Part shown: one piece after another, positions 40,092-49,710 of the stretch | Layout of the letters: every line of letters begins with the position of its first letter | How positions within the stretch are numbered: the stretch's first letter is position 1 | NCBI RefSeq assembly: GCF_002163835.1 | Contig: NZ_CP019331.1 | Location: 124,001-188,000 of the forward strand | DNA from: Polaribacter sp. SA4-10 | Lineage (GTDB): Bacteria; Bacteroidota; Bacteroidia; Flavobacteriales; Flavobacteriaceae | DNA: 64,000 nucleotides | Direction of reading: 5' to 3' | Position numbers and translations under genes: made by a program | The notes under the pieces: generated by a model | Seen by the model: the letters and a program-made list of their open reading frames with translations, nothing else | Databases searched by the model: none | Told to the model about the DNA's origin: nothing

Positions 40092-42398
40092 ATGAATCAA
40101 GATTATATAAAACCAAATGAATGGTCTATCCTAGAAGAAGGATTTGATGCTGCAACGGTAAAATCTTCAGAAAGTTTATTTAGTATTGGTAATGGTGTCA
40201 TGGGACAGCGTGCTAATTTTGAAGAACAATATACAGGAGATACGTTTCAAGGAAGTTATATTGGAGGTGTTTATTACCCTGATAAAACACGTGTTGGATG
40301 GTGGAAAAACGGTTATCCAGAATATTTTGCGAAAGTTTTAAATGCACCAAATTGGATAGGAATTAACGTTTTAATTAACGATGAAAAACTAGATTTACAT
40401 ACATGTAAAGAAGTCTCAAAGTTTAAACGAGAGCTTAACATGAAAGAAGGTTGGTTGTCTAGAAATTTTGAAGCTGTTTTACAAAACGGAATCAAAATTA
40501 AAGTTGATACCAAACGTTTTTTAAGTTTAGATATAGATGCTGTTGGCGCCATTAATTACAATGTAACTCCTTTAAATTCTGATGCAAAAATCACCTATAT
40601 TCCTTATATAGATGCAGGAATTACGAATGAAGACACCAATTGGGATGACCAATTTTGGGATGTTTTAGAAGTTTCTCAAAACAATCAGCAATCTTACATT
40701 CAGGCAAGAACCATGAAAACACATTTTTACACGTGTACGTTTATGGAATCTAGATTATTTGTAGATAATAAAGAGGTTATTACAGGATGTAATAATAAAC
40801 AATTAGAGAAATATACTTCTTTCACGTATCAACAAGAGGTTAAGCAAAACCAAACATTTACCATTCACAAATTTGGTGGTTATGTGGTTGATAGAAATCA
40901 TCATAAAGATGAATTAGTTACTGCTGCAAAAGAAGCTTTAGACAAAGCTGTAGGTTTTGGTTTTGATGCTTTATTAGAAATGCAAAAACAATCTTGGGCA
41001 CAAATCTGGAAAATGTCTGACATTACGATAGAAGGTGATGTGAAGGCACAACAAGGAATTCGTTTTAATATTTTTCAACTAAATCAAACCTATTTAGGAA
41101 CTGATGCTACTTTAAATATCGGTCCAAAAGGTTTTACAGGAGAAAAATATGGAGGAAGTACGTATTGGGATACAGAAGCATATTGTATTCCTTTTTACAT
41201 GGCTACAAAAGATCAATCTGTTGCAAGAAAGTTATTAGAATACAGGTATTATCATTTAGATAAAGCCATTGAAAATGCAGAGAAACTTGGTTTTACAAAC
41301 GGAGCAGCATTGTATCCAATGGTTACTATGAACGGTGAAGAATGCCATAATGAATGGGAAATTACTTTTGAAGAAATTCATAGAAATGGCGCTATCGCTT
41401 TTGCTATTTTTAATTATTTTAGATTTACAGGCGACTATTCTTACATTCCAGAAAAAGGATTGGAAGTTCTAATTGGTATTGCACGTTTTTGGCAACAAAG
41501 AGCTACTTTTTCTTCGGATAAAAACAAATTCATGATTTTGGGAGTAACCGGTCCAAATGAATATGAAAACAATATAAACAATAATTGGTACACAAATTAC
41601 ATTGCAAAATGGTGTATTAATTATGCCTTAGAAAATATAAATACTGTAAAAACGGACTATATTTCTGATTACATCAGGATTAAAGAAAAAGTAAAATTTT
41701 CTGATGATGAATTATCTAAATGGAAAAATGTTGCTGATAATATGTATTTCCCATTTTCAGAAAAATACAATGTTTTCTTACAACAAGATGGTTTTTTAGA
41801 CAAAGAATTAATCTCTGTTGCAGATTTAGATAAAAGCCAAAGACCTATTAATCAAAAATGGAGTTGGGATAGAATTTTACGTTCTCCTTATATAAAACAA
41901 GCAGATACTTTACAAGGTTTCTATATGTTTGAAGAAGATTTTTCTACGGAAGAATTAGAACGTCATTTCGATTTTTACGAACCATTTACAGTTCATGAAA
42001 GTTCATTGTCTCCTTGTGTACATAGTATTCAAGCAGCAAAGTTAGGTAGAATGGATCAGGCGTACGAATTTTATTTAAGAACTTCACGTTTAGATTTAGA
42101 CGATTATAATCACGAAGTAGAAGAAGGGTTACACATTACTTCTATGGCAGGAACCTGGATGAGTATCGTTGAAGGTTTTGGAGGAATGAGAGTGCTAAAT
42201 AACACCCTTTCTTTTTCACCAAAAATTCCCAAAGGATGGAAATCGTATTCATTTAAAGTAAACTTTAGAAATCAAGTAATTACTGTAAATGTGACTCAAA
42301 ATAGAACTCATTTTGAATTAGAAGGGAAAAATGAAATAAGTATTTTAGTGAATGGAGAACTTGTAACGATAACTCCAAATAATTTAGTAACTGTTTAA
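40092..42398 (+). CDS. GH65 maltose phosphorylase-type enzyme
   Basis: 768 residues, normal for the family. The N-terminal SIGNGVMGQRANFEEQYTGDTF begins the beta-sandwich; the (alpha/alpha)6 barrel holds YGGSTYWDTEAYCIPFYM and GEECHNEWEITFEEIHRNGA with the general acid Glu near 426. KWSWDRILRSPYIKQADTLQGFYMFEE is the phosphate-binding side. No signal peptide: cytoplasmic. It phosphorolyses maltose (or a related alpha-glucobiose such as kojibiose or trehalose; specificity is not readable) to glucose and beta-glucose-1-phosphate. The pgmB neighbour supports an inverting phosphorylase. Confidence 0.9.
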   Translation: MNQDYIKPNEWSILEEGFDAATVKSSESLFSIGNGVMGQRANFEEQYTGDTFQGSYIGGVYYPDKTRVGWWKNGYPEYFAKVLNAPNWIGINVLINDEKLDLHTCKEVSKFKRELNMKEGWLSRNFEAVLQNGIKIKVDTKRFLSLDIDAVGAINYNVTPLNSDAKITYIPYIDAGITNEDTNWDDQFWDVLEVSQNNQQSYIQARTMKTHFYTCTFMESRLFVDNKEVITGCNNKQLEKYTSFTYQQEVKQNQTFTIHKFGGYVVDRNHHKDELVTAAKEALDKAVGFGFDALLEMQKQSWAQIWKMSDITIEGDVKAQQGIRFNIFQLNQTYLGTDATLNIGPKGFTGEKYGGSTYWDTEAYCIPFYMATKDQSVARKLLEYRYYHLDKAIENAEKLGFTNGAALYPMVTMNGEECHNEWEITFEEIHRNGAIAFAIFNYFRFTGDYSYIPEKGLEVLIGIARFWQQRATFSSDKNKFMILGVTGPNEYENNINNNWYTNYIAKWCINYALENINTVKTDYISDYIRIKEKVKFSDDELSKWKNVADNMYFPFSEKYNVFLQQDGFLDKELISVADLDKSQRPINQKWSWDRILRSPYIKQADTLQGFYMFEEDFSTEELERHFDFYEPFTVHESSLSPCVHSIQAAKLGRMDQAYEFYLRTSRLDLDDYNHEVEEGLHITSMAGTWMSIVEGFGGMRVLNNTLSFSPKIPKGWKSYSFKVNFRNQVITVNVTQNRTHFELEGKNEISILVNGELVTITPNNLVTV

Positions 42399-42408
42399 AA
42401 TTGAAATT

Positions 42409-44340
42409 ATGAAACTTTACAGGAGTATTTTTATTTCATTAACAATATTGTTTTTTATAGCATGTAGTAATGTTGAATCCACTAAAAATGTTTCTGAGGT
42501 TTCAATTTCAAATACCAGTTTAGAAAGAGTAGAACCAACAAATTGGTGGATTGGTTTTAAAAATACTTCATTACAATTATTAGTAAAAGAAGACAATATT
42601 GGCAAATCAAAACCATCAATTTCTTATGCTGGAGTTTCTATTAAAAAAGTAAACAAAGCGAGAAGTGAAAACTATTTATTTATCGATTTAGAGATTGATA
42701 AATCAACCAAAGCAGGAAAATTTGATATTGTTTTTACATTTGAAGATGGAACAAAAAAAGCGCATACCTATGAACTTAAAGCAAGAGAAAAATCTGCTGA
42801 TAAATATGTAGGTTTTAATAGTTCTGATGCAATTTATTTAATTACTCCAGATCGTTTTTCAAATGGGGATGAAACAAATGATATCAACAAAGATTTAAAA
42901 GATACTTCTTTAGACAGAACGGATGGTTATAAACGTCATGGAGGTGATTTACAAGGAATAATAAATAATGTAGATTATATCTCAGACTTAGGTTTTACAA
43001 CGGTTTGGCCAACTCCAGTATTAACAAATGACATGCCTAAAGGGTCATATCATGGGTATGCAATTACAGATTATTATCAAGTGGATCCTCGTTTTGGAAC
43101 TCTAGATGATTATAAAAATTTGGCAGATAAGTTAAGAGAAAAAGAAATGAAATTAATCATGGATCAAATTGCAAATCATTGTGGTTTGGAACATTGGTGG
43201 ATGAAAGATTTGCCTTTTAAAGATTGGGTAAATAATCAAAAAAATTACGAAGTCAATATTGAAAATTGGACTTATAAAACAAATATAAATTCTAACCATA
43301 GAAGAACTACAAATCAAGATTTATACGCTTCTGAAATTGATAGAAAAGAAAATAATGAAGGTTGGTTTGTTGCCGAAATGCCAGATTTAAATCAACGCAA
43401 TCCTTTTATGGCAAAATATATTATTCAGAATAGTATTTGGTGGATAGAAACTTTAGGTTTAGGCGGAATTAGACAAGACACTTATCCTTATCCTGATAAA
43501 GATTTTATGGCAAATTGGGCAGGTACAATTATGAACGAATACCCTAATTTTTCTATTGTTGGAGAAGAATGGAGTTACAATCCGTTATTAGTTGGTTATT
43601 GGCAAAAAGGGGCACAAAATAAAGATGGATATGAATCTAACTTAAAATCTACAATGGATTTTCCGATGCAAAAATCTATTATTGACGGAATCAATGAAGA
43701 AGAATCTTGGGATACTGGTTTAGTAAAAATTTACGAAGGATTGGCCAACGATTTTCAGTATGCAACACCAAAAGACATTATGGTTTTCTTAGACAATCAT
43801 GATAAAAGTAGGTTGTATACAGAAGTTAATGAAGATGTTACAAAAGCTAAAATGGCGTTGAGTTACATGTTAATGTTACCAAGAATTCCACAAGTTTATT
43901 ACGGAACAGAAATTTTAATGGATGATACCGCAAAACCTGGAGATCACGGTTTGATTAGAACCGATTTCCCTGGAGGTTTTAAAGGTGATAAAAGGAATGC
44001 ATTTACAAAAGAAGGTTTATCTGAAGCTCAAAAAACGATGCAGTCTTTTGTAACTAAAATTTTAAATTATCGTAAAAATAGTGAGGCAATTCATAATGGA
44101 AAGACCATTCATTTTGCTCCATTTAGGGGAACTTACTTTTTGTTCAGAACGAAAGATAATGAAACAGTTGTTCATATTATTAATAAAAATGACACCCCTA
44201 TTACAATCGATTTAAAACGTTATAGTGAAGTTGGGTTAAAAGGGAAAACGCTAAAAAATATCCTAACAGGAGAAGCATTTAATTGGGGAGATGAAATTCA
44301 TTTATCAGAAAAAGGAAGTGTTATTTTAACTACAAAGTAA
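42409..44340 (+). CDS. GH13 neopullulanase/cyclomaltodextrinase-type lipoprotein
   Basis: 643 residues. Lipobox FFIAC (Cys19). An N-terminal cyclomaltodextrinase domain (VEPTNWWIGFKNTSLQLLV) precedes the barrel: IYLITPDRFSNGD, catalytic Asp in GIRQDTYPYP (near 356), Glu in VGEEWSY (near 385), and FLDNHDKSR (near 463). Similar to SusA. It probably cuts linear or cyclic maltodextrins in the periplasm. Follows GH65 after 10 bp. Confidence 0.9.
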   Translation: MKLYRSIFISLTILFFIACSNVESTKNVSEVSISNTSLERVEPTNWWIGFKNTSLQLLVKEDNIGKSKPSISYAGVSIKKVNKARSENYLFIDLEIDKSTKAGKFDIVFTFEDGTKKAHTYELKAREKSADKYVGFNSSDAIYLITPDRFSNGDETNDINKDLKDTSLDRTDGYKRHGGDLQGIINNVDYISDLGFTTVWPTPVLTNDMPKGSYHGYAITDYYQVDPRFGTLDDYKNLADKLREKEMKLIMDQIANHCGLEHWWMKDLPFKDWVNNQKNYEVNIENWTYKTNINSNHRRTTNQDLYASEIDRKENNEGWFVAEMPDLNQRNPFMAKYIIQNSIWWIETLGLGGIRQDTYPYPDKDFMANWAGTIMNEYPNFSIVGEEWSYNPLLVGYWQKGAQNKDGYESNLKSTMDFPMQKSIIDGINEEESWDTGLVKIYEGLANDFQYATPKDIMVFLDNHDKSRLYTEVNEDVTKAKMALSYMLMLPRIPQVYYGTEILMDDTAKPGDHGLIRTDFPGGFKGDKRNAFTKEGLSEAQKTMQSFVTKILNYRKNSEAIHNGKTIHFAPFRGTYFLFRTKDNETVVHIINKNDTPITIDLKRYSEVGLKGKTLKNILTGEAFNWGDEIHLSEKGSVILTTK

Positions 44341-44424
44341 GAGACTATATAATTAAGAACCTGTCAGTTCGATTGATTCTGATTTTTATCAGAATTGTAT
44401 GGAGAACTTTTTAAAGAACAAAAC

Positions 44425-45384
44425 ATGAAAAATCTAATTATTATTTGTTTAACGCTAATCATTTTTTCTTGTAAATCAGAAACTAAAGAAGTAGAAAGTA
44501 ATTATGATAATATATCTGCTTTGGTTTTAAAGGATGCCATTTTAGCAGGTGGTCAATTAATAAGAATAGATAGTTTTTCTTCAAAAAATATTACAGCGAG
44601 ACCTGTTGATGTCTGGTTGCCAGAAAATTATTCGTCAGAAAAAAAATATGCTGTTTTGTATATGCATGATGGACAAAATTTGTTTGATGCAACCACTACT
44701 TGGAACCAGCAAGAATGGATGATTGATGAGGTTGCTACAAAATTAATGAAAGATGAAATCACTAAAAATTTTATAGTTGTTGGTATTCATAATATTCCTG
44801 CAATTAGATGGCAAGATTTATACCCAGAAAAAGCAATGAATTTTCTTTCAAAAGAAGATAAAGATAAAATGTACAAAGAAGCTGCAAAAAATAATGCTAG
44901 GACTAATTTATTTGGTGATGAATATCTAAAATTTATTATTGAAGAGTTAAAACCATATATAGATGCAACATATGCTGTTTACACAAATAAAGAAAATACA
45001 TTTGTTGCAGGTTCTTCTATGGGAGGCTTAATGTCTATGTATGCAGTAGCAGAATATCCAGAAGTTTTTGCAGGTGCAGCTTGTGTTTCTACTCATTGGG
45101 TTGGAGGGTCTCCAAAAGAGAATAACCCTTTACCAGATGCAGTTTTTAAGTACTTAGAAAGTAATTTACCAAGTGCAGAAAATCATAAAATGTATTTTGA
45201 TTATGGCAATAAAACATTAGATCAATTTTATCCTCAATATGCACCAAGAGTAGATTCTATTTTTCTGAAGAATGATTATACATCAGAAAATTTTAAAAAT
45301 CTATTTTTTGAAGGAACAGATCATTCAGAGCTTTCTTGGCAGAGAAGAGTAAGTATTCCGTTAACTTTTTTACTTAAAAAATAA
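44425..45384 (+). CDS. Esterase-like alpha/beta hydrolase lipoprotein
   Basis: About 319 residues from ATG 44,425 (MKNLIIICLTLIIFSC, lipobox Cys16); an upstream in-frame ATG at 44,395 adds ten residues without a signal character. ARPVDVWLPENY, YAVLYMHDGQNLFD, nucleophile in AGSSMGGLMS (near 197) and His in GTDHSELSW match the esterase D/CE1-like group often found in starch loci. Its substrate there is not known. In operon between GH13 and GH31 (next gene 2 bp away). Confidence 0.85.
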   Translation: MKNLIIICLTLIIFSCKSETKEVESNYDNISALVLKDAILAGGQLIRIDSFSSKNITARPVDVWLPENYSSEKKYAVLYMHDGQNLFDATTTWNQQEWMIDEVATKLMKDEITKNFIVVGIHNIPAIRWQDLYPEKAMNFLSKEDKDKMYKEAAKNNARTNLFGDEYLKFIIEELKPYIDATYAVYTNKENTFVAGSSMGGLMSMYAVAEYPEVFAGAACVSTHWVGGSPKENNPLPDAVFKYLESNLPSAENHKMYFDYGNKTLDQFYPQYAPRVDSIFLKNDYTSENFKNLFFEGTDHSELSWQRRVSIPLTFLLKK

Positions 45385-45386
45385 AC

Positions 45387-47807
45387 ATGAAACATATTAA
45401 ATTTCTTTATTTATTTGTTCTAATCTCTTCATTTTCTATTGCTCAAAATTCAACTCGAATTTTTAAAAATGTAACTGAAACAAAAAACGGATTAGAAATT
45501 AATGTAAATGATGGCACCTATTATATTACTTTTTATAATGAAAAAATAATTGAAACCTCATTTGTTCCTAAAGGTGAAGAATTACAAAATAATTCTCATG
45601 CAGTGGTTTTAAACAAGAAAGATTTAGATGTAATTTCAATTTTAACTCAAAGCGAAAGTATATTTTCTTCAGAAGGAATATCAATTCATATTCAACATAA
45701 CCCTTTTCAAATTAGCTATACATATAAAAATGAATTAATCACTTCAGAAAAACAAGGCTATTACAAATCTAAACACCTTCCTTTAGAAAATGTAAAAGGT
45801 AATATTACTAATGAAGAAACAGAAAAAATTGAATTCAATTTAACTTCTGATGAGGTTTTATATGGAGCAGGAGCAAGAGCTTTAGGAATGAACAGAAGGG
45901 GTCATCGTTTAGCTTTATACAACAGAGCACATTATGGTTATGAAACGTATTCTGAGTTGATGAATTTTACGCTACCAATTGTGATTTCCTCTAAAAAATA
46001 TATGATTCATTTTGATAATGCACCAATTGGTTACTTAGATTTAGATAGCAAAAAAGACAATTCATTGACGTATGAAACAATTTCTGGACGCAAAACATAT
46101 CAAGTTATAGTTGGTGATTCTTGGGTTGATTTAATTGATAATTATACAGATTTAACAGGGAAACAACCTTTACCACCAAGATGGACTTTAGGTAATTTTT
46201 CAAGTAGATTTGGGTATCATTCTCAAAAAGAAACAGAAGAAACAATTGATAAATTTAAAGAAGAGAAAATTCCTGTGGATGCTATTGTTTTAGACTTGTA
46301 TTGGTTTGGAAAAACCATTCAAGGAACTATGGGGAATTTAGAAGTAGACAAAGGTTCTTTCCCAGATATAAAAGGAATGGTTTCTCGTTTAAAAGAAAAA
46401 GGAGTTAAAACTGTTTTAATTACTGAACCTTTTATTTTGTCGAATTCTAAAAAATGGAATGAAGCTGTAGAAAAAAACGTTTTAGCAAAAGATTCTGTTG
46501 GAAACCCTGCTAAATATGATTTCTATTTTGGAAATACAGGTATTGTAGATCTTTACAAAAAGGAAGGAAAAGATTGGTTTTGGAATATTTATAAAGAGAT
46601 TTTAAACCTTGGTGTAAAAGGACTTTGGGGAGATTTAGGAGAGCCAGAAGTACTGCCTTCTTGGGTGAATTTTGAGAGTAATAAAGCAGATGAAGTTCAT
46701 AATATTTATGGTCATGATTGGGCACGTTTAATTTTTGAAGGATATCAAAAAGAGCTTCCAAACGAAAGACCTTTTATTTTAATGAGAGCTGGATATTCTG
46801 GTTCTCAGCGTTTTGGTATGATTCCTTGGTCTGGAGATGTTAGTAGAAGTTGGGGAGGTTTACAGTCTCAGCCAGAAATAGCATTACAAATGGGAATGCA
46901 AGGTTTGGGGTATATGCATTCTGATTTAGGTGGGTTTGCAGGTGCAAATTTAGATGATAATTTATATACACGTTGGTTGCAATATGGTGTTTTTCAACCA
47001 ATTTTTAGACCTCATGCACAAGATGATGTACCAAGTGAGCCTGTTTTTAGAAGTGAAAAAGCAAAGAAATTAGCGAAAGAATCTATTGAATTACGTTATA
47101 AATTATTGCCTTATAATTACAATTTAGCATTCGAAAATAATCAAAAAGGAACGCCTTTAATGCGTCCAATATTCTTTGAAGAAGAGGATGAAAAACTAAT
47201 GAGTAATTCATCTACATATCTTTGGGGTAAAGATTTTTTAATCACGCCAATTTTAAAAGATTCTGTAAAAACGAAAGAAATATATTTCCCTAAAACAGCA
47301 AATTGGTTCAATTTTTATACGGATGAAAAAGTTGAAGGAGGAAAAACAAAAACTGTAAAAGTTAAAGAAAATTCTATTCCAACCTACGTAAGAGGAGGCA
47401 CTTTTATTTTAATGTCAGATTTAGTACAAACCACAGACAATTATAAAGCAGATAAATTAGAAATTCATTATTATTATGATGCTTCTATCAAAAAAAGTGA
47501 AAGAGAATTTTATAATGATAATGGTTTAACAGCAAATGCTTTTGAAAAAGAAGAATTTGAAATTTTAGAATTTGAATCAGAAGTAACAAAACGTTATTTA
47601 GAAATTAATTTTAATACTGAATTTGGTGATAATTGGAAATCATCAGAAAAAGAAATACAATTGATAATTCACAATATAAACTGGACCCCTAAAAAAATAA
47701 AAGTAAATGGTAAAAGAGCACCAATTTTATCAAAAAATAATACACTTAGAATTCCTTTAAATTGGAATACAAAAAAAGAATTAAAAATTAAAGTATCATT
47801 AAAATAA
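45387..47807 (+). CDS. GH31 alpha-glucosidase (SusB-like role)
   Basis: 806 residues. Signal peptide 1-20 (SSFSIAQN). N-terminal beta domain, then the GH31 barrel: WTLGNFSSRFGYHSQKE, DAIVLDLYWFG, nucleophile Asp in LWGDLGEPE (near 416) and acid/base Asp in WSGDVSRSWGGL (near 483), followed by RWLQYGVFQPIFRPHAQ. It removes glucose from maltodextrin ends in the periplasm. In operon with its neighbours (2 and 9 bp gaps). Confidence 0.92.
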   Translation: MKHIKFLYLFVLISSFSIAQNSTRIFKNVTETKNGLEINVNDGTYYITFYNEKIIETSFVPKGEELQNNSHAVVLNKKDLDVISILTQSESIFSSEGISIHIQHNPFQISYTYKNELITSEKQGYYKSKHLPLENVKGNITNEETEKIEFNLTSDEVLYGAGARALGMNRRGHRLALYNRAHYGYETYSELMNFTLPIVISSKKYMIHFDNAPIGYLDLDSKKDNSLTYETISGRKTYQVIVGDSWVDLIDNYTDLTGKQPLPPRWTLGNFSSRFGYHSQKETEETIDKFKEEKIPVDAIVLDLYWFGKTIQGTMGNLEVDKGSFPDIKGMVSRLKEKGVKTVLITEPFILSNSKKWNEAVEKNVLAKDSVGNPAKYDFYFGNTGIVDLYKKEGKDWFWNIYKEILNLGVKGLWGDLGEPEVLPSWVNFESNKADEVHNIYGHDWARLIFEGYQKELPNERPFILMRAGYSGSQRFGMIPWSGDVSRSWGGLQSQPEIALQMGMQGLGYMHSDLGGFAGANLDDNLYTRWLQYGVFQPIFRPHAQDDVPSEPVFRSEKAKKLAKESIELRYKLLPYNYNLAFENNQKGTPLMRPIFFEEEDEKLMSNSSTYLWGKDFLITPILKDSVKTKEIYFPKTANWFNFYTDEKVEGGKTKTVKVKENSIPTYVRGGTFILMSDLVQTTDNYKADKLEIHYYYDASIKKSEREFYNDNGLTANAFEKEEFEILEFESEVTKRYLEINFNTEFGDNWKSSEKEIQLIIHNINWTPKKIKVNGKRAPILSKNNTLRIPLNWNTKKELKIKVSLK

Positions 47808-47816
47808 CTGTCGATT

Positions 47817-49694
47817 ATGAATAAAAAACAATCTCTTATAGTTGCAGCCATTTTATCAATAATAGTTGGTTGTACACCAAAAAAAGTATCAGAAAAGAAA
47901 ATGTTGGAACAAGAAAAAGTAGGTAAAGTTGTCGTTTATCAGGTTTTTACTCGTTTGTTTGGGAATACAAATACCACGAATAAACCTTGGGGAACTATTG
48001 AAGAAAATGGCGTTGGAAAGTTTAATGACTTTACTGATAAAGCGTTATCAGAAATTAAAAATTTAGGAATTACGCATATTTGGTATACAGGAGTTCCACA
48101 TCACGATGTAATTAGAGATTACACAAAATATGGCATTTCAAATGACGATCCAGATGTTGTTAAAGGAAGAGCAGGTTCTCCTTATGCTGTAAAAGATTAC
48201 TATAACGTAAATCCTGATTTGGCTGTAAATGTTGAAAATCGATTAGAAGAATTTGAAGCTTTAATTAAGCGTTCTCATAAAACCGGATTAAAAGTAATTA
48301 TTGATATTGTTCCAAACCATGTTGCAAGAAATTATAAAAGTATTTCTAATCCGGAAGGCGTAAAAAGTTTTGGAGAAGATGATACTACCTCTGTTATATA
48401 TGATGTAAATAATAATTTTTATTACACTCCAAATGAAGCTTTTGAAGTTCCAGATTTTTTAAATAATTATGCACCTTTAGGAGGAGAAAAAACTCCTTTA
48501 TCTGATGGTAGGTTTGATGAAAATCCAGCAAAATGGACAGGTAACGGTTCGCGTTCTACAAAACCTGATTTTTATGATTGGTATGAAACTGTAAAAGTTA
48601 ACTATGGTATTTCACCAGAAGGGAAAAAAGATTTTGATGAATTACCAGCAGGTTTTGCAAACGAAGATTACAAAAAACATTTTGAATTTTGGCAAGATAA
48701 AACGGTGCCAAATTCTTGGGTAAAATTTAGAGATATTGCATTGTATTGGATAGAAAAAGGTGTTGATGGTTTTAGATATGACATGGCAGAAATGGTTCCA
48801 GTAGAGTTCTGGAGTTTCATGAATTCAGCTATTAAAATGAAAAATCCAGATGCTTTTTTATTAGCAGAAGTATACAATCCTCAAATGTATAGAGATTACA
48901 TTAAAAAAGGAAAAATGGATTATTTGTATGACAAAGTTCAGTTATATGATACGATTAAACATGTAATGCAAGGTCATGGATTAACAGATAATATTCCTCC
49001 AATTCTAGAAGATTTAAAAGACATAGAACATAATATGTTGCATTTTTTAGAAAATCATGATGAACAAAGAATTGCAAGCCCAGAATTTGCAGGAAATGCA
49101 GCTAAAGCGAAACCAGCAATGGTAGTTTCTGCAACAATTTCTACTGCACCAACGATGATTTATTTTGGTCAAGAATTGGGTGAAGATGGATCTGAAAATG
49201 CAGGTTTTGGAGCTCCTTCAAGAACTTCAATTTTTGATTATATTGGTGTTCCTTCCTTTCAAAGATGGGTAAACAATAAGCAATTTGATGGCGGACAATC
49301 TACCACAGAGGAATTGGCTTTAAGAGATTTTTACAAGCGTTTGTTAAATTTTACAATTTCTTCTGAAGCTTTAATGGGAGAGTATCAAGATATACATCAT
49401 TATAATCGTCAAAATTCTGAATGGTATAATGATAAAGTTTTGTCTTATGTACGTTGGTCTGAAGATGAAAAATTAATTGTCATATCTAACTTTAATGCAG
49501 GTAATACATATGGTTTTGATTTAAGTTTACCAGAAGATATCATTGAAAAATTGGATTTAAAAGAGGGTGAGTATGTATTAGAAGATCAATTATATAAAGA
49601 GTATTCTACAACGTTGATTGTTAAAAATAAGCAAGCAAAATTTAGAGTAGATATTAAACCATTAGAATCTTTCATCTTAAAAATTCAGAATTAA
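47817..49694 (+). CDS. GH13 alpha-amylase-type lipoprotein
   Basis: 625 residues. Lipobox IVGC (Cys19). VYQVFTRLFGN starts the barrel; VIIDIVPNHVARN, catalytic Asp in GFRYDMAEMV (near 322), Glu in LLAEVYNP (near 347) and FLENHDEQRI (near 414) are present. The long insert PEGVKSFGEDDTTSVIYDVNNNFYYTP between the second and third blocks is typical of the Bacteroidota subfamily. Periplasmic or surface maltodextrin hydrolysis. Confidence 0.9.
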   Translation: MNKKQSLIVAAILSIIVGCTPKKVSEKKMLEQEKVGKVVVYQVFTRLFGNTNTTNKPWGTIEENGVGKFNDFTDKALSEIKNLGITHIWYTGVPHHDVIRDYTKYGISNDDPDVVKGRAGSPYAVKDYYNVNPDLAVNVENRLEEFEALIKRSHKTGLKVIIDIVPNHVARNYKSISNPEGVKSFGEDDTTSVIYDVNNNFYYTPNEAFEVPDFLNNYAPLGGEKTPLSDGRFDENPAKWTGNGSRSTKPDFYDWYETVKVNYGISPEGKKDFDELPAGFANEDYKKHFEFWQDKTVPNSWVKFRDIALYWIEKGVDGFRYDMAEMVPVEFWSFMNSAIKMKNPDAFLLAEVYNPQMYRDYIKKGKMDYLYDKVQLYDTIKHVMQGHGLTDNIPPILEDLKDIEHNMLHFLENHDEQRIASPEFAGNAAKAKPAMVVSATISTAPTMIYFGQELGEDGSENAGFGAPSRTSIFDYIGVPSFQRWVNNKQFDGGQSTTEELALRDFYKRLLNFTISSEALMGEYQDIHHYNRQNSEWYNDKVLSYVRWSEDEKLIVISNFNAGNTYGFDLSLPEDIIEKLDLKEGEYVLEDQLYKEYSTTLIVKNKQAKFRVDIKPLESFILKIQN

Positions 49695-49710
49695 AAAAAA
49701 AGTATTTCAT